In this document: positions 55,957 through 64,000 of the stretch, piece after piece
Position numbering within the stretch: position 1 is the first letter of the stretch
How the letters are laid out: every line of letters begins with the position of its first letter
Assembly (NCBI RefSeq): GCF_003258365.1
Contig: NZ_QHKM01000001.1
Coordinates: forward strand, 1,550,001 to 1,614,000
Source: Hymenobacter edaphi
Lineage (GTDB): Bacteria; Bacteroidota; Bacteroidia; Cytophagales; Hymenobacteraceae
Direction: 5' to 3'
DNA: 64,000 bases
Notes under the pieces: model-generated
What the model saw: only the letters and a program-made list of their open reading frames with translations
Told to the model about the DNA's origin: nothing
Databases searched by the model: none
Position numbers and translations under genes: made by a program

Positions 55957-57531
55957 ATGCACAACAACTATTACTTCCTGCGCCTGCTGGCGCCGGCGCT
56001 AACCCAACAGCTGGCCGGCTACCGCGTGGCCGCGTGTTTTTCGCAGGAAAAGGACGAGCTGGTCATCGGGCTGACCAACGGCGCGGCGGAGTTCTGGCTG
56101 AAGGCCCGGCTGGCCGGCACCCAGCCCCTGCTGAGTTTGTCCACCGAGTTCCACCGCGCCCGCCAGAACTCGGTGGACTTGCTGCCCGCCCTGCTGGGCC
56201 AGCAGGTGCAGCGGGTGGCCGTAACGCCCAACGACCGGGTGCTGCACCTGCAGTTTGGCAGCGGCGCCGAGCTGCTGCTGAAGCTATTCGGTCCGCACGC
56301 CAATGCCGTGTTCTACCCCGCCGACGCCACCGCACCGGCCCAGCTGTTTCAGCAGCGCTTCACCGCCGATGCGGCCCTGCGCGCAGTGCCCCCACGGCCC
56401 GACCCCTCACCCGCCGAAGTGGCCGCCCACCCCGACCCGGCCCGCCTCTACCCCACCCTGGGCGAGGTGCCGCGCCACTGGCTGCGGCAGCGCGGCTACG
56501 ACGCGACCCCGCCGCCCGGGCGCGTGGCGCTGCTGCACGAGCTGCTGGCCCTGCTGGAGCAGCCCCCGGCCCTCTACATCGTCAGCCTCGAGGGGCGCAC
56601 GCGCCTGAGTTTGCTGCCGGTGGGTGAGGTGGAGCAGACCTTGCCGCCCGACCCGGTGGCCGCCCTGCGCGCCTTTGTGCCGCTGCTGCTGGGCCGCGGC
56701 GTCTACGAGGGTGAGCTGCGCCTGCTGCGCCAAACCCTGGAAAAGCGCGCCGACGAGGCCACCACCAGCGCCGGCATGGCCCGCAAGCGCCTGCACGCGC
56801 TGGAGCACGAAGCCAGCTACCGCCAGACGGCCGACCTGATCATGGCCAACCTGCACCAGATTCCGGCCGGAGCCGCCGCGGTGGAGGTGCTCGACTTTTA
56901 CCAGAACGACCAGCCGCGCCTGATCAAGCTCAAGCCCACCGAAACACCCCAGCGCACGGCCCAGAACCTCTACCGCAAGGCCAAAAACCAGCAGATCGAG
57001 CAGCGGCAGCTGCAGGAGCGCGCCGACCGCCGCGAAACCGAGGCGCTGTGGTGCCTGGAGCGGCTGGAGGAGCTGCCCACCCTGCCCGACCTGCGCCAGC
57101 TGCGCGCCTGGCGCAAGCAGCACGGCCTCGACCCGGCCGTGCAGGCCAAGGCGGCGGCCGCGGAGCTGCCGTTCAAGGTGTTCGAGGACTCGGGCTTCAC
57201 CATCCTGGTCGGGCGCAACGCGCAGAACAACGACCTGCTCACCCAGCGCTACGCCCACAAGGACGACCTGTGGCTGCACGCCAAGGACGTGAGCGGCTCG
57301 CACGTGGTCATCCGGCAGCGGCCGGGCCACGCGGTGCCCGCGCCGGTGGTGGAGCGCGCCGCCCAGCTGGCCGCCTGGTACTCGCGCCGCCAGAACGACT
57401 CGCTCTGCCCGGTCACCGTCACGCCCAAGAAGTTCGTGCGCAAGCCCAAAGGCGCCCTGCCCGGGCAGGTGGTGGTGGAGCGCGAGAAAGTGGTGCTGGT
57501 GGTGCCGGCCAACCCCTTCGAGCGGACGTAG
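55957..57531 (+). CDS. NFACT/RqcH-like ribosome-associated protein
   Basis: The 524-residue protein starts NNYYFLRLLAPALTQQLAGYRV, the NFACT-N entry region. A coiled-coil middle follows (about 260-400: LRLLRQTLEKRADEATT, LHALEHEASYRQTADLIM, EQRQLQERADRRETEA), then the NFACT-R (DUF814) domain at about 405-520 with GFTILVGRNAQNNDLLTQRYAHKDDLWLHAKDVSGSHVVIR (given in part) and GALPGQVVVEREKV. In other bacteria RqcH-type proteins add C-terminal alanine tails on stalled ribosomes. Bacteroidota proteins of this kind are also annotated as fibronectin-binding-like. The ATG at 55957 is used. Confidence 0.85.
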   Translation: MHNNYYFLRLLAPALTQQLAGYRVAACFSQEKDELVIGLTNGAAEFWLKARLAGTQPLLSLSTEFHRARQNSVDLLPALLGQQVQRVAVTPNDRVLHLQFGSGAELLLKLFGPHANAVFYPADATAPAQLFQQRFTADAALRAVPPRPDPSPAEVAAHPDPARLYPTLGEVPRHWLRQRGYDATPPPGRVALLHELLALLEQPPALYIVSLEGRTRLSLLPVGEVEQTLPPDPVAALRAFVPLLLGRGVYEGELRLLRQTLEKRADEATTSAGMARKRLHALEHEASYRQTADLIMANLHQIPAGAAAVEVLDFYQNDQPRLIKLKPTETPQRTAQNLYRKAKNQQIEQRQLQERADRRETEALWCLERLEELPTLPDLRQLRAWRKQHGLDPAVQAKAAAAELPFKVFEDSGFTILVGRNAQNNDLLTQRYAHKDDLWLHAKDVSGSHVVIRQRPGHAVPAPVVERAAQLAAWYSRRQNDSLCPVTVTPKKFVRKPKGALPGQVVVEREKVVLVVPANPFERT

Positions 57532-57795
57532 GCCCCTGCGTGCCGGCGCCGGGCAGCCGGGGCGGGTTTCCCGGCTCCAGGAGCCGCTCGGCTACCCCTG
57601 CTGCAGCCAGGCAGTACACCGGTGAATAGCCGTAGCAAAGCCTGGAGCCGGTCCCGATGCCACCAGCGGCTACTGATCCTGCAGCGGCGTTTCGGGGCGG
57701 CTGCCTTCGCTAGGGCCCTCGAAGCCGCGGCCGGATCCGCACGGGCCGCCAAAACAACAGCGGCCGGCTCCTGAATAAGGAACCGGCCGCTGGGC
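57532..57795. other. 264-bp region without a gene
   Basis: GC-rich sequence between the NFACT gene and the tRNA, containing the tRNA terminator at its right end; otherwise nothing recognised. Confidence 0.5.
57751..57791 (-). terminator. Terminator of tRNA-Leu
   Basis: Arms AGCGGCCGGCTCC (57759-57771) and GGAACCGGCCGCT (57779-57791), 12 of 13 paired. Read on the minus strand the stem is followed by GTTGTTTTGG. Confidence 0.75.
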
Positions 57796-57800
57796 TGGTG

Positions 57801-57882
57801 TGCGCACAGGGAGAGTCGAACTCCCACACCCGAAGGCACCACCCCCTCAAGATGGCGTGTCTACCAATTTCACCATGTGCGC
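57801..57882 (-). tRNA. tRNA-Leu (anticodon GAG)
   Basis: On the minus strand the 82-nt gene has acceptor stem GCGCACA / TGTGCGC with discriminator A. It has a D-arm with GGTAGAC, an anticodon stem CCATC-TTGAGGG-GGTGG with GAG at positions 34-36, a class II variable arm, and the T-loop GTTCGACTC. The 3' CCA is not encoded. It reads CTC/CTT codons. A terminator lies just downstream. Confidence 0.95.
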
Positions 57883-58121
57883 AGAACACGATAACGACGC
57901 TGTTGAGGGCGTCCGCTCCGCCGTCGAGGGCGGCGAAGTGGCGACAAAAGTAGTAGAAGCTTTTGGGCAGTGCAAGCCGGCGGAGTGCTTTTCTGCGTTT
58001 CAATGCGTAGCAGCAAGGGTATCAGGCATAAAAAATACCACCATGGGCACTTTCACCGGACTGTCATGCCTTGTGACGAAGTTGCCGAGCATTCCTCACC
58101 GCGTTTTCTCTCCCTCTCGTC

Positions 58122-58604
58122 ATGACCCGCAACGAAGCATTTCTGGAAATCGGCCAGCAGCGCCGGGGTTCCTTTTTTCAGCGCGTCGCCCAGGCCATTA
58201 CCCAGTGGTCGGGCTCAACCAGCGCCTTTCTGCTGGCGCTGGGCACGGTGCTGGTCTGGGCCATTACCGGCCCGATCTTCAAGTACTCCGAGGACTGGCA
58301 GCTGGTCATCAACACCGGCACCACCATCGTCACGTTTCTGATGGTGTTCCTGATTCAGCGCGGCCAGAACAAGGACTCCCTGGTGCTGCACCTGAAGCTC
58401 AACGAGCTGATTGCGGCCACCAAGGGCGCCAGCAACCGCCTCATCAACGCGCAGGACTTCACCGAGGAGGAAATTGTGCTGCTGCACCAGTTCTACTGCC
58501 TGCTGGCCGAAAAAGCCAAGAAGGACAATGACCTGGGCCTGACCCACACCGTGGAGGAAGCCGAGGAAAACCACGCCGAAAAGCTGGAGCACCAGCGCAC
58601 CTAG
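58122..58604 (+). CDS. Low-affinity iron permease-family membrane protein
   Basis: The 160-residue protein has two transmembrane helices (about 35-52 SAFLLALGTVLVWAITGP and 66-83 NTGTTIVTFLMVFLIQRG) and conserved FKYSEDWQLVINTGTTI, and RGQNKDSLVLHLKLNELI after the second helix. It is the bacterial short form of the Fet4-like low-affinity iron permease family. Transport in bacteria is unproven. The neighbouring Dps and VIT1-like genes strengthen an iron link. Confidence 0.85.
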   Translation: MTRNEAFLEIGQQRRGSFFQRVAQAITQWSGSTSAFLLALGTVLVWAITGPIFKYSEDWQLVINTGTTIVTFLMVFLIQRGQNKDSLVLHLKLNELIAATKGASNRLINAQDFTEEEIVLLHQFYCLLAEKAKKDNDLGLTHTVEEAEENHAEKLEHQRT

Positions 58605-58629
58605 CCGCGCCGGCGCCCTCTGCACACAA

Positions 58630-58665
58630 CGCGGCGGCTCTTCCCGGAAAGGAAAAGCCGCCGCG
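58630..58665. terminator. Terminator between iron permease and Dps genes
   Basis: Ten-bp arms CGCGGCGGCT / AGCCGCCGCG with an inner TTCC/GGAA stem, lying between two convergent genes. Confidence 0.7.
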
Positions 58666-58693
58666 CTGGTGTTTGGAATAAGATGGGCGGGGC

Positions 58694-59425
58694 TTAGTCG
58701 GCCTTGGCCAGCGGGGTGTTCACCACGTGCTCCGACACAAACCACACCTGCATTTCGTTGGCGCGCATCACGTCGCTCACCACCAGGTCGTTGGTGCCGT
58801 CGTCGCCCGAGTCATCGGCGCGCTTGGCGAAGTCGTGGCAGTTCTTGAGCATGATCTGGTGGGCTTCCAGCAGGCGCGACACCTGCACCGGGGCCTCTTC
58901 GCGGTCCTTGGGCGGGCGCGGAATGCTGGTCAGCTCGGCCACGTCGGCGGCCATGGCAATGGCCACGCCGCCCAGGATCTGAATGCGCTCGGCAATGGTG
59001 TCGACCAGCTCGCTTTGCTCCTCGTAGTGCTTGTCGTAGAGCAGGTGCAGCTGGTAAAAGGTGGGGCCCACCACTTGCCAGTGGTGCTTTTTGTACATGT
59101 CGCGCAGCGTGATGGTGTCGGCCAGCAGCTGGTTGAGCATGGTCACGCTTTCCTGGCGCACCTGCTCGCTCAGGCCGATGGGCAGGCGCTGGGCCACGGT
59201 GCCGTATTTCTGCAGGGGGGCGGGGGCGTTTTTCTGCTGGTTCAGGATGGGCTGCACCAGCGGCTGGTTGCGGTCGACGGGGCGCACCGGGGCGTCGATG
59301 TCGGCGGCCTGCGCGGCTTTGGCCGTGTCGGCTTTGCCGTTGGAGCTGGCGGCTTTTTTGGCGGCGGCGACGCGCGGAGCCGGGGCGGCGGGGGCCTTTT
59401 TGGCGGGGGTGGCTTTGGTTGCCAT
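58694..59425 (-). CDS. dps: Dps-family ferritin with long Lys/Ala-rich N-terminal tail
   Basis: Dps forms a 12-subunit shell that oxidises and stores iron and protects DNA. The ferritin domain (about 75-243) has the dinuclear iron site in KKHHWQVVGPTFYQLHLLYDKHYEE (given in part; His115, His127, Asp131 region) and QSELVDTIAERI. The first ~70 residues are an Ala/Lys/Pro-rich tail (ATKATPAKKAPAAPAPRVAA), much longer than E. coli Dps's 20-residue DNA-binding tail and similar to histone-like tails. It probably increases DNA binding. The ATG at 59425 is the only reasonable start. Confidence 0.93.
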   Translation of the reverse strand: MATKATPAKKAPAAPAPRVAAAKKAASSNGKADTAKAAQAADIDAPVRPVDRNQPLVQPILNQQKNAPAPLQKYGTVAQRLPIGLSEQVRQESVTMLNQLLADTITLRDMYKKHHWQVVGPTFYQLHLLYDKHYEEQSELVDTIAERIQILGGVAIAMAADVAELTSIPRPPKDREEAPVQVSRLLEAHQIMLKNCHDFAKRADDSGDDGTNDLVVSDVMRANEMQVWFVSEHVVNTPLAKAD

Positions 59426-59598
59426 GGAGGTAATGAGAGGAAAGAAGTGCGGATGATGCGGGAAGCCGGCCGGGGCCGGGGCGGGAGCCCCGAATTCAGG
59501 GCCTCGCCTGACGGCAGTACGCCAAGCAACCGGCCCAGGTTAGGGCCAGCGCGTATATTTAGCCGCATTCCCGGTTGCGGCCGGGTGCTTTGCTCCCT

Positions 59599-60306
59599 AT
59601 GTCGGCCCACCACCAGCACCCCCACCCCGAAGAGCACCTGGGCAGCTCCGCCCTGCTGCAGGACATTGTCATCGGTCTTTCCGACGGCCTGACGGTGCCC
59701 TTTGCGCTGGCGGCGGGCCTGAGCGGGGCGGTGCAGTCGTCGGAGCTGGTGATTACGGCGGGGCTGGCCGAAATCGTGGCCGGCTCCATTGCCATGGGCC
59801 TGGGCGGCTACCTCTCGGGCCGCACCGAGCTGGACCACTACGCGGCCGAGCAGCGCCGCGAGTACCGCGAAGTGGACGAAGTGCCCGAGGTGGAGCGGGC
59901 CGAGGTGCGGGAGCTGCTGGCCGACATGGGCCTCTCGGCCGCCACCCAGGAGCTGGCCATGCGCGAGCTGACCGCCGACCGCGACCAGTGGGTGAAGTTC
60001 ATGATGAAGTACGAGCTGGGCCTGGAGGAGCCCGACCCGCGCCGCGCCCGCCACAGCGCCCTCACCATCGGGCTGGCCTACGCCGCGGGCGGCCTGATTC
60101 CGCTCAGTGCCTACTTCGTTACGGCCACGCCCGCCGAGGGCCTGCTCTGGTCGGCCGTCATCACGCTGCTGTGCCTGCTGGTGTTCGGCTTCTTTAAAAG
60201 CCGCCTGACGGGCCAGCCGCCGGTAGCCGGGGCGCTGAAGATGGCCGCCATCGGGGCGCTGGCGGCGGCGGCGGCCTTCGGGGTGGCCCGGCTGGTGGGG
60301 GGCTGA
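59599..60306 (+). CDS. VIT1/CCC1-family iron/manganese transporter
   Basis: The 235-residue membrane protein has five predicted helices. The first holds DIVIGLSDGLTVPFALAAGLSGA (the VIT1 entry motif with Asp/Gly); the second is VITAGLAEIVAGSIAMGLGGYLSG. A cytoplasmic acidic loop (EYREVDEVPEVERAEVRELL) follows with metal-binding glutamates, then three C-terminal helices. The family moves Fe2+ or Mn2+ out of the cytosol. It is divergent from dps, giving a three-gene iron group with the permease gene. Confidence 0.9.
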   Translation: MSAHHQHPHPEEHLGSSALLQDIVIGLSDGLTVPFALAAGLSGAVQSSELVITAGLAEIVAGSIAMGLGGYLSGRTELDHYAAEQRREYREVDEVPEVERAEVRELLADMGLSAATQELAMRELTADRDQWVKFMMKYELGLEEPDPRRARHSALTIGLAYAAGGLIPLSAYFVTATPAEGLLWSAVITLLCLLVFGFFKSRLTGQPPVAGALKMAAIGALAAAAAFGVARLVGG

Positions 60307-60658
60307 TTTCTACGTTTTTCGTTGCTCGTTATTCGTTTTTCGTACTGCGTGTGCACGATCAGCCGCCGGGGCTGATCCGGACCAGGGCTGACCGCTGCAA
60401 CCCCACAGCCAGGGGCTGCGGACAGCAACCCCAAAATTGAGTTTTGATGTTTTTTGGCCGCATGCCTGATCTGGCCTCCGCTTGTCGAAGCATCCCTACT
60501 GCGTTGGTCGCCCGAAATCGTTCGGTAGAGATGCTTGACTGCTTCGGCCTTTAGTTCGCGGGGCGCCGCATGACGTTCTTTTGGCGTCTGCACAGCCTAG
60601 CAGCAACAAAACCAGTACCGGCCCGAACAACGAACAACCAAATAACGAAAAACGAGCT
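60307..60658. other. 352-bp region with imperfect inverted repeats
   Basis: An outer imperfect pair (60314-60342 and 60625-60656, both rich in TTTTTCG/CGAAAAA) encloses an inner pair AAGCATCCCTAC (60488-60499) / GTAGAGATGCTT (60525-60536). It resembles REP/MITE-like intergenic elements. No gene recognised. Confidence 0.5.
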
Positions 60659-61192
60659 ATGCCTTTTCCCAACTTCGGCGACGACAAATCGGTGGTGGCG
60701 CGCCTGCTCTCCACCCTCCCCCAGACCGGCCGCGTGGAGTGGATCGGCGTACGGCCCAGGCGGCGGGAGCCGCTGCTGGCCCTGCCCGCAGTGGAGGTGC
60801 TCACCGACGCCCACCTGGCCGGCGACCATGCCCGCATCAAGCCCGGCGGCAAACGGCAGGTCACCTTGATTCAGCACGAGCACCTGGCGGCAGTGGCGGG
60901 CTTTCTGGGGCTCACCGAACCCCTCGAGCCCGGCCGGCTGCGGCGCAACCTGGTCGTCGGGGGACTGAACCTGCTGGCGCTGAAGAACCGCCGCATCCGC
61001 ATCGGGGACGAGGTGCTGCTCGACATCACCGGCGAGTGTCACCCCTGCTCGCGCATGGAGGAAGAGCTGGGTCCCGGCGGCTACAACGCCATGCGCGGCC
61101 ACGGCGGCCTCACCGCCCGCATCGTGCAGGGTGGCCGCATCCGCCTGGGCGACGCGGTGCGGGTGGAACCGGATGCCCCCGCACCGAGCTGA
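60659..61192 (+). CDS. MOSC-domain protein
   Basis: A 177-residue beta-rich protein. RVEWIGVRPRRREPLLAL begins the MOSC barrel; VEVLTDAHLAGDHARIKPGGKRQVTLIQ and LRRNLVVGGLNLLALKNRRIRIGDEVLLDITGECHPCSRME (given in part) carry the conserved Cys of the GECHPC motif expected to bind the molybdenum cofactor. The fold is the sulfur-carrier or MOCS3/YiiM type. There is no FeS ferredoxin domain. It fits with the molybdopterin genes at the left end, but it is 57 kb away. Confidence 0.87.
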   Translation: MPFPNFGDDKSVVARLLSTLPQTGRVEWIGVRPRRREPLLALPAVEVLTDAHLAGDHARIKPGGKRQVTLIQHEHLAAVAGFLGLTEPLEPGRLRRNLVVGGLNLLALKNRRIRIGDEVLLDITGECHPCSRMEEELGPGGYNAMRGHGGLTARIVQGGRIRLGDAVRVEPDAPAPS

Positions 61193-61222
61193 CGCATCCC
61201 GGCTACGCTCCCCGGCAAACGG

Positions 61223-61268
61223 CAACGCCGCCCCGGCAACCTACAGGCTACCGGGGCGGCGTTGATTC
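61223..61268 (+). terminator. Terminator after the MOSC gene
   Basis: Perfect 14-bp arms CAACGCCGCCCCGG / CCGGGGCGGCGTTG with a 14-nt loop, followed by ATT. Confidence 0.7.
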
Positions 61269-61363
61269 AGGCTTTGTGGAGAGTTAGCCGGCTAAAAGCT
61301 TGCCCAAGCTGCCATCGTTTACTCACTTCCGCTCAGACGCGCAAGTCGGCTTACCGCAGAAAC

Positions 61364-63022
61364 TTACTGCTTGACGATGCGCGTGGTCTGGTGCCACTGC
61401 CCGGCTTCCAACGACACCGAGTAGCTGCCGGCGGCCAGGTGCTGCACGTCCAGCGCCAGCTGCTGCGCCCCGGCGGCCTGCTGCCCGGCCCGCGCCGTAG
61501 CCACTACGCGGCCCAGCACGTCGCGCACGGTGGCCTGGGGCGCCGCCGCGGCGGGCAGCACGTAGCGCAGTTGCAGCTCGCCGGCAGTGGGCACCGGCGC
61601 GGGCTGCAGCTGGAGCACCGCCTCCTGGCGCGGGCGCAGGCCGGTTACGCGGCCGGCGGTGTAGCGCGTCAGGCGCATGCCCGGGTTGGTAGCGCCGGCG
61701 GTAAACACGGCCTCCCAGGCCAGCAGCTGGTCGTTGGGCAGGGCCGTAAGCGTGCGTACCAGGCCGCCATCGGCTACGGGCATCCCGTGCGCGCCGGCGG
61801 GCAGGCCCGGGGTGCTGCCAAACGAGGCATCGAGCACGCCCGCGGCGGAATAGCGCGCCAGCAGCAGCGCGGGCACCTGGGCCGCCGGCGGGTAGTACGA
61901 GCCGCCCACCACAATGCTGCCGTCGCTCTGCACGGCCACGGCGGCCAGCCCGCCCACGGTGGTGCCAAAGCTGCGGGAGGCGGCGGTATTGAAGGCCGCA
62001 TCGGCGCTGCCGTTGGCGTTGAGGCGGAACAGAATCGGCGACTCCCAGGAGCCGCTGACGCTGCCCACCAGCAGAATTCGGCCGTCGGGCTGCACGGCCA
62101 CGCCGTGAATGGCGGTGGGCCGCTCGAGGGGCGGCTGGCCGTTTGCGGCGGTGCTGTAGCCCACCACGCTGGTTTCGCCGTTGGTGCCGAAGCCGGTGTC
62201 GGGCGTGCCGTTGGCGTTCAGGCGGGCAATGCGGGTACTGTTGAGCGACAGGGGGCTGCCCGGCGCTGCGTGCGTCACCAGCAGAATCTTGCCATCGGGC
62301 TGCACCGTCATGTCTTTGAACATGGCGTAGTACATCGGGCCGACGGGGGAGCCGGCCCCGCTGCCCGCGGCCGTGCCGAAGCTGTTGTCGGGCTGCCCGT
62401 TGGCCAGCAGGCGCACCATGCGGGTGGGGCTGAGGTGGTCGAAGCTGGCGGCGGCCAGCAGCTTGCCGTCGGGCAGGATTACCACCCGGGCCAACTCGGT
62501 GGGCCCGGTCGGCAGCTGCGGGTCGGGGTAAGCCAGCCCGGCGGTGCCGAAGCCCGGGTCGGGCTGGCCCTGGGCGGTGTAGCGGGCGGCGGCCCACACG
62601 TTGCCCGCGTCGCCCCGAATGCCGCCGACGACGACCAGCTTGCCGTCGGGCTGCCGCGCCAGGCCGCTGGCAACGGAGCGGTTGCCGGGGAAGGCGCTGG
62701 TCACGCTGCCGTTGGCGCCGAAGCCGGCGTCGGGGGTGCCATCGGCGTGGTAGCGGCGCACGGTCCAGGTGTTGGCGTTGGCCGCGCACACCACGATTTT
62801 GCCGTCGGGCTGCACCAGCGTCTGGCCCATCACCGACCACGCGGCGCCGCCCGGGGCGACGGGCGAAAAATTAAACCGCTCGGCCAGCAGGCCGGTGGCC
62901 ACGGAGCCCGCCGTGCCAAACGCCGCGTCGCGGGAGACGCTCTGCGCCCGGGCGCCCAGCGTGCCAAGGGTGAGTAAACCGGCCGCCACGCAGGCGCGCC
63001 CCAGAGTAAATGATTGCAGCAT
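61364..63022 (-). CDS. Delta-60 repeat protein with type IX secretion sorting domain
   Basis: The 552-residue secreted protein has a signal peptide (LQSFTLGRACVAAGLLTLGTLGARAQ), then at least seven delta-60 repeats (about 30-440) of the form QPDGKILLVG...RLNANGTPDTGFG. A C-terminal type A sorting domain follows (about 480-552: YVLPAAAAPQATVRDVLGRVVATA...LAAGSYSVSLEAG...RIVKQ) that directs type IX secretion to the surface. Delta-60 repeats form propeller-like surface modules. The first ATG at 63022 fits the signal peptide. Confidence 0.9.
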   Translation of the reverse strand: MLQSFTLGRACVAAGLLTLGTLGARAQSVSRDAAFGTAGSVATGLLAERFNFSPVAPGGAAWSVMGQTLVQPDGKIVVCAANANTWTVRRYHADGTPDAGFGANGSVTSAFPGNRSVASGLARQPDGKLVVVGGIRGDAGNVWAAARYTAQGQPDPGFGTAGLAYPDPQLPTGPTELARVVILPDGKLLAAASFDHLSPTRMVRLLANGQPDNSFGTAAGSGAGSPVGPMYYAMFKDMTVQPDGKILLVTHAAPGSPLSLNSTRIARLNANGTPDTGFGTNGETSVVGYSTAANGQPPLERPTAIHGVAVQPDGRILLVGSVSGSWESPILFRLNANGSADAAFNTAASRSFGTTVGGLAAVAVQSDGSIVVGGSYYPPAAQVPALLLARYSAAGVLDASFGSTPGLPAGAHGMPVADGGLVRTLTALPNDQLLAWEAVFTAGATNPGMRLTRYTAGRVTGLRPRQEAVLQLQPAPVPTAGELQLRYVLPAAAAPQATVRDVLGRVVATARAGQQAAGAQQLALDVQHLAAGSYSVSLEAGQWHQTTRIVKQ

Positions 63023-63152
63023 AAATGAACTGATTAAGAAGAAAAATACCACGCGGCCCGGCCCGCCGAAGCACCGAAAAAGTGTCCGCCGGGCCGGGCC
63101 GACAAATTAAACGACGCGCCCAAAAATTGGTATAGTTTTATTCCAAAATATA

Positions 63153-63953
63153 TTAATCCTGCTGCGAGGGCAGGCGCTCGGGCGCGGGGGCGGTGGCATT
63201 GCGGCGGGCCAGGCGGTAGCTCAGGGCCAGCACCACGTTGTTTTTGGCCGAGGTATTCTGCGGCACGAACTGCCCTTGCTTGATGGTGGGCAGGTTGTAA
63301 TTGGCCTGCAGCACCCAGCCGGCCTGCAGGGTCAGGCCCCGGGTCAGCTGGTAGCCCGCGCCGGCGTACACGCGGTTGCGCTCAAACACCGGCCCCCGGG
63401 GGTTGAGAAATATCTCGTCGTACACCGACAGAAACACCGTTTTGGGGCCCAGGGCGCTGTGGTTCAGCGGCAGAAAGGCGTTGATGCGGTAACGCAGGCG
63501 GTTGCGCTGGCCGGTGCTGTCGGCGCGGTAGCTGAACCAGCGCTGCTCCACGCGGTAGCGGTGCTCCAGCTTCAGGCGGCTGGCGTACTGGGTCAGCGTG
63601 AGCTGGCCCCAGAGGCGCTTCTCCACGTTCAGCGGCCCGGCGCCCCAGTCCTGGTAGTCGCGGGTGGCGTAGCGGCCGCCGCCCAGCAGCACCACGAAGT
63701 TCTTGTTGATGTCGTAGCTCAGCCCGCCCTTCAGCTCGTTGTAGAAGTACTGGCGGAACACGGCATTGGTGCGGGCCTGAAACTCAAAGAAACCGCCCCA
63801 GCGGTGCTCCTCGCTGCCCGGCAGCTGCAGCGTACCGATAAACCAGCTGCCCCAGGGCTGGGTGGGGTTGGCCGCTCGTTGGGCCCGGGCGGGCAGCGGG
63901 GCAGCCAGCAACCCCGAAAGGCTGGCGGCCGCGAAAAGAAAAGAATAGCGCAT
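63153..63953 (-). CDS. DUF2490-family outer-membrane protein
   Basis: The 266-residue protein has a signal peptide (RYSFLFAAASLSGLLAAPLPARAQ) and a beta-barrel of DUF2490 type: WGSWFIGTLQLPG, WGGFFEFQARTNAVFRQYFYNELKGGLSYDIN (given in part), NFVVLLGGGRYATRDYQ, LWGQLTLTQYASRLKLEHRYRVEQRW, FLSVYDEIFLN, NRVYAGAGYQLTRGLTLQAGWV and NNVVLALSYRL. Function unknown. The ATG at 63953 lies only 9 nt from a consensus -7 box. Confidence 0.88.
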   Translation of the reverse strand: MRYSFLFAAASLSGLLAAPLPARAQRAANPTQPWGSWFIGTLQLPGSEEHRWGGFFEFQARTNAVFRQYFYNELKGGLSYDINKNFVVLLGGGRYATRDYQDWGAGPLNVEKRLWGQLTLTQYASRLKLEHRYRVEQRWFSYRADSTGQRNRLRYRINAFLPLNHSALGPKTVFLSVYDEIFLNPRGPVFERNRVYAGAGYQLTRGLTLQAGWVLQANYNLPTIKQGQFVPQNTSAKNNVVLALSYRLARRNATAPAPERLPSQQD

Positions 63954-63962
63954 TGCAGAAGC

Positions 63963-63970
63963 CAAAGGTA
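63963..63970 (-). promoter_or_regulatory. -7 promoter element of the DUF2490 gene
   Basis: Reads TACCTTTG on the minus strand, exact TAnnTTTG match, 9 nt before the ATG at 63953, giving a near-leaderless mRNA. Confidence 0.55.
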
Positions 63971-64000
63971 GGGAGCGGGGGCACACGGACCTGCACTGCC

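Overview
The window reads as chromosomal DNA of a high-GC member of the Bacteroidota, most likely a Hymenobacter-type Cytophagales. The grounds are: very GC-rich codons throughout; almost no Shine-Dalgarno sequences; many promoters of the Bacteroidota type (TAnnTTTG at -7); a type IX secretion C-terminal domain; separate N- and C-terminal transketolase genes; a TonB receptor with a carboxypeptidase-like N-terminal domain; and Bacteroidota-type lipoproteins and DUF2490 proteins. There is no phage, transposase, rRNA or CRISPR array. The only RNA gene seen is a tRNA-Leu(GAG). About 60 protein genes are supported.

Layout. 0-3.3 kb: molybdenum cofactor genes (mobA-like fusion, moaC, moeA). 3.3-3.5 kb: a five-unit palindromic array with an exact 41-bp period. 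3.7-8.2 kb: a DODA-type dioxygenase, a small exported protein, and an ethanolamine ammonia-lyase operon with a cupin gene between eutB and eutC. 8.3-14.9 kb: Crp-like regulator and flavin-dependent oxidoreductase, then a siderophore receptor followed by a PepSY membrane protein. 15-24.2 kb: dnaB, mpl, a hydrolase, an M48 protease operon, a fumarylacetoacetase-family enzyme and an M23 peptidase. 24.6-33 kb: sugar-phosphate enzymes (phosphoglucose isomerase, split transketolase), lipocalin, Bcp peroxiredoxin, and a VWA protein plus a PhyH-type dioxygenase lying between the transketolase halves. 33-39 kb: AhpD-like protein with a Crp-like regulator, envelope proteins, and an ECF sigma operon with an LTxxQ periplasmic protein. 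39-46 kb: class III aminotransferase, a TPR histidine kinase with a NarL-type regulator, TerB-like protein, pfkA. 46-57.5 kb: miaA, a glycosyltransferase, a multi-PAS hybrid kinase with a CheY-like regulator, a beta-lactamase-fold hydrolase, an esterase, a VOC protein and an NFACT protein. 57.8-64 kb: tRNA-Leu, an iron group (iron permease, Dps, VIT1-like transporter), a MOSC protein, a T9SS cargo protein and a DUF2490 protein.

Intergenic regions are rich in inverted repeats. One family has TA-flanked terminal inverted repeats (MITE-like), and two of its copies supply the TAG stop codon of the neighbouring gene. Other families resemble REP/MITE elements. The most unusual structure is the 41-bp-period array, whose palindromes change sequence from unit to unit while largely keeping their dyad symmetry. 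Several genes have a -7 promoter box only 4-9 nt from the start codon, which suggests leaderless or near-leaderless mRNAs.
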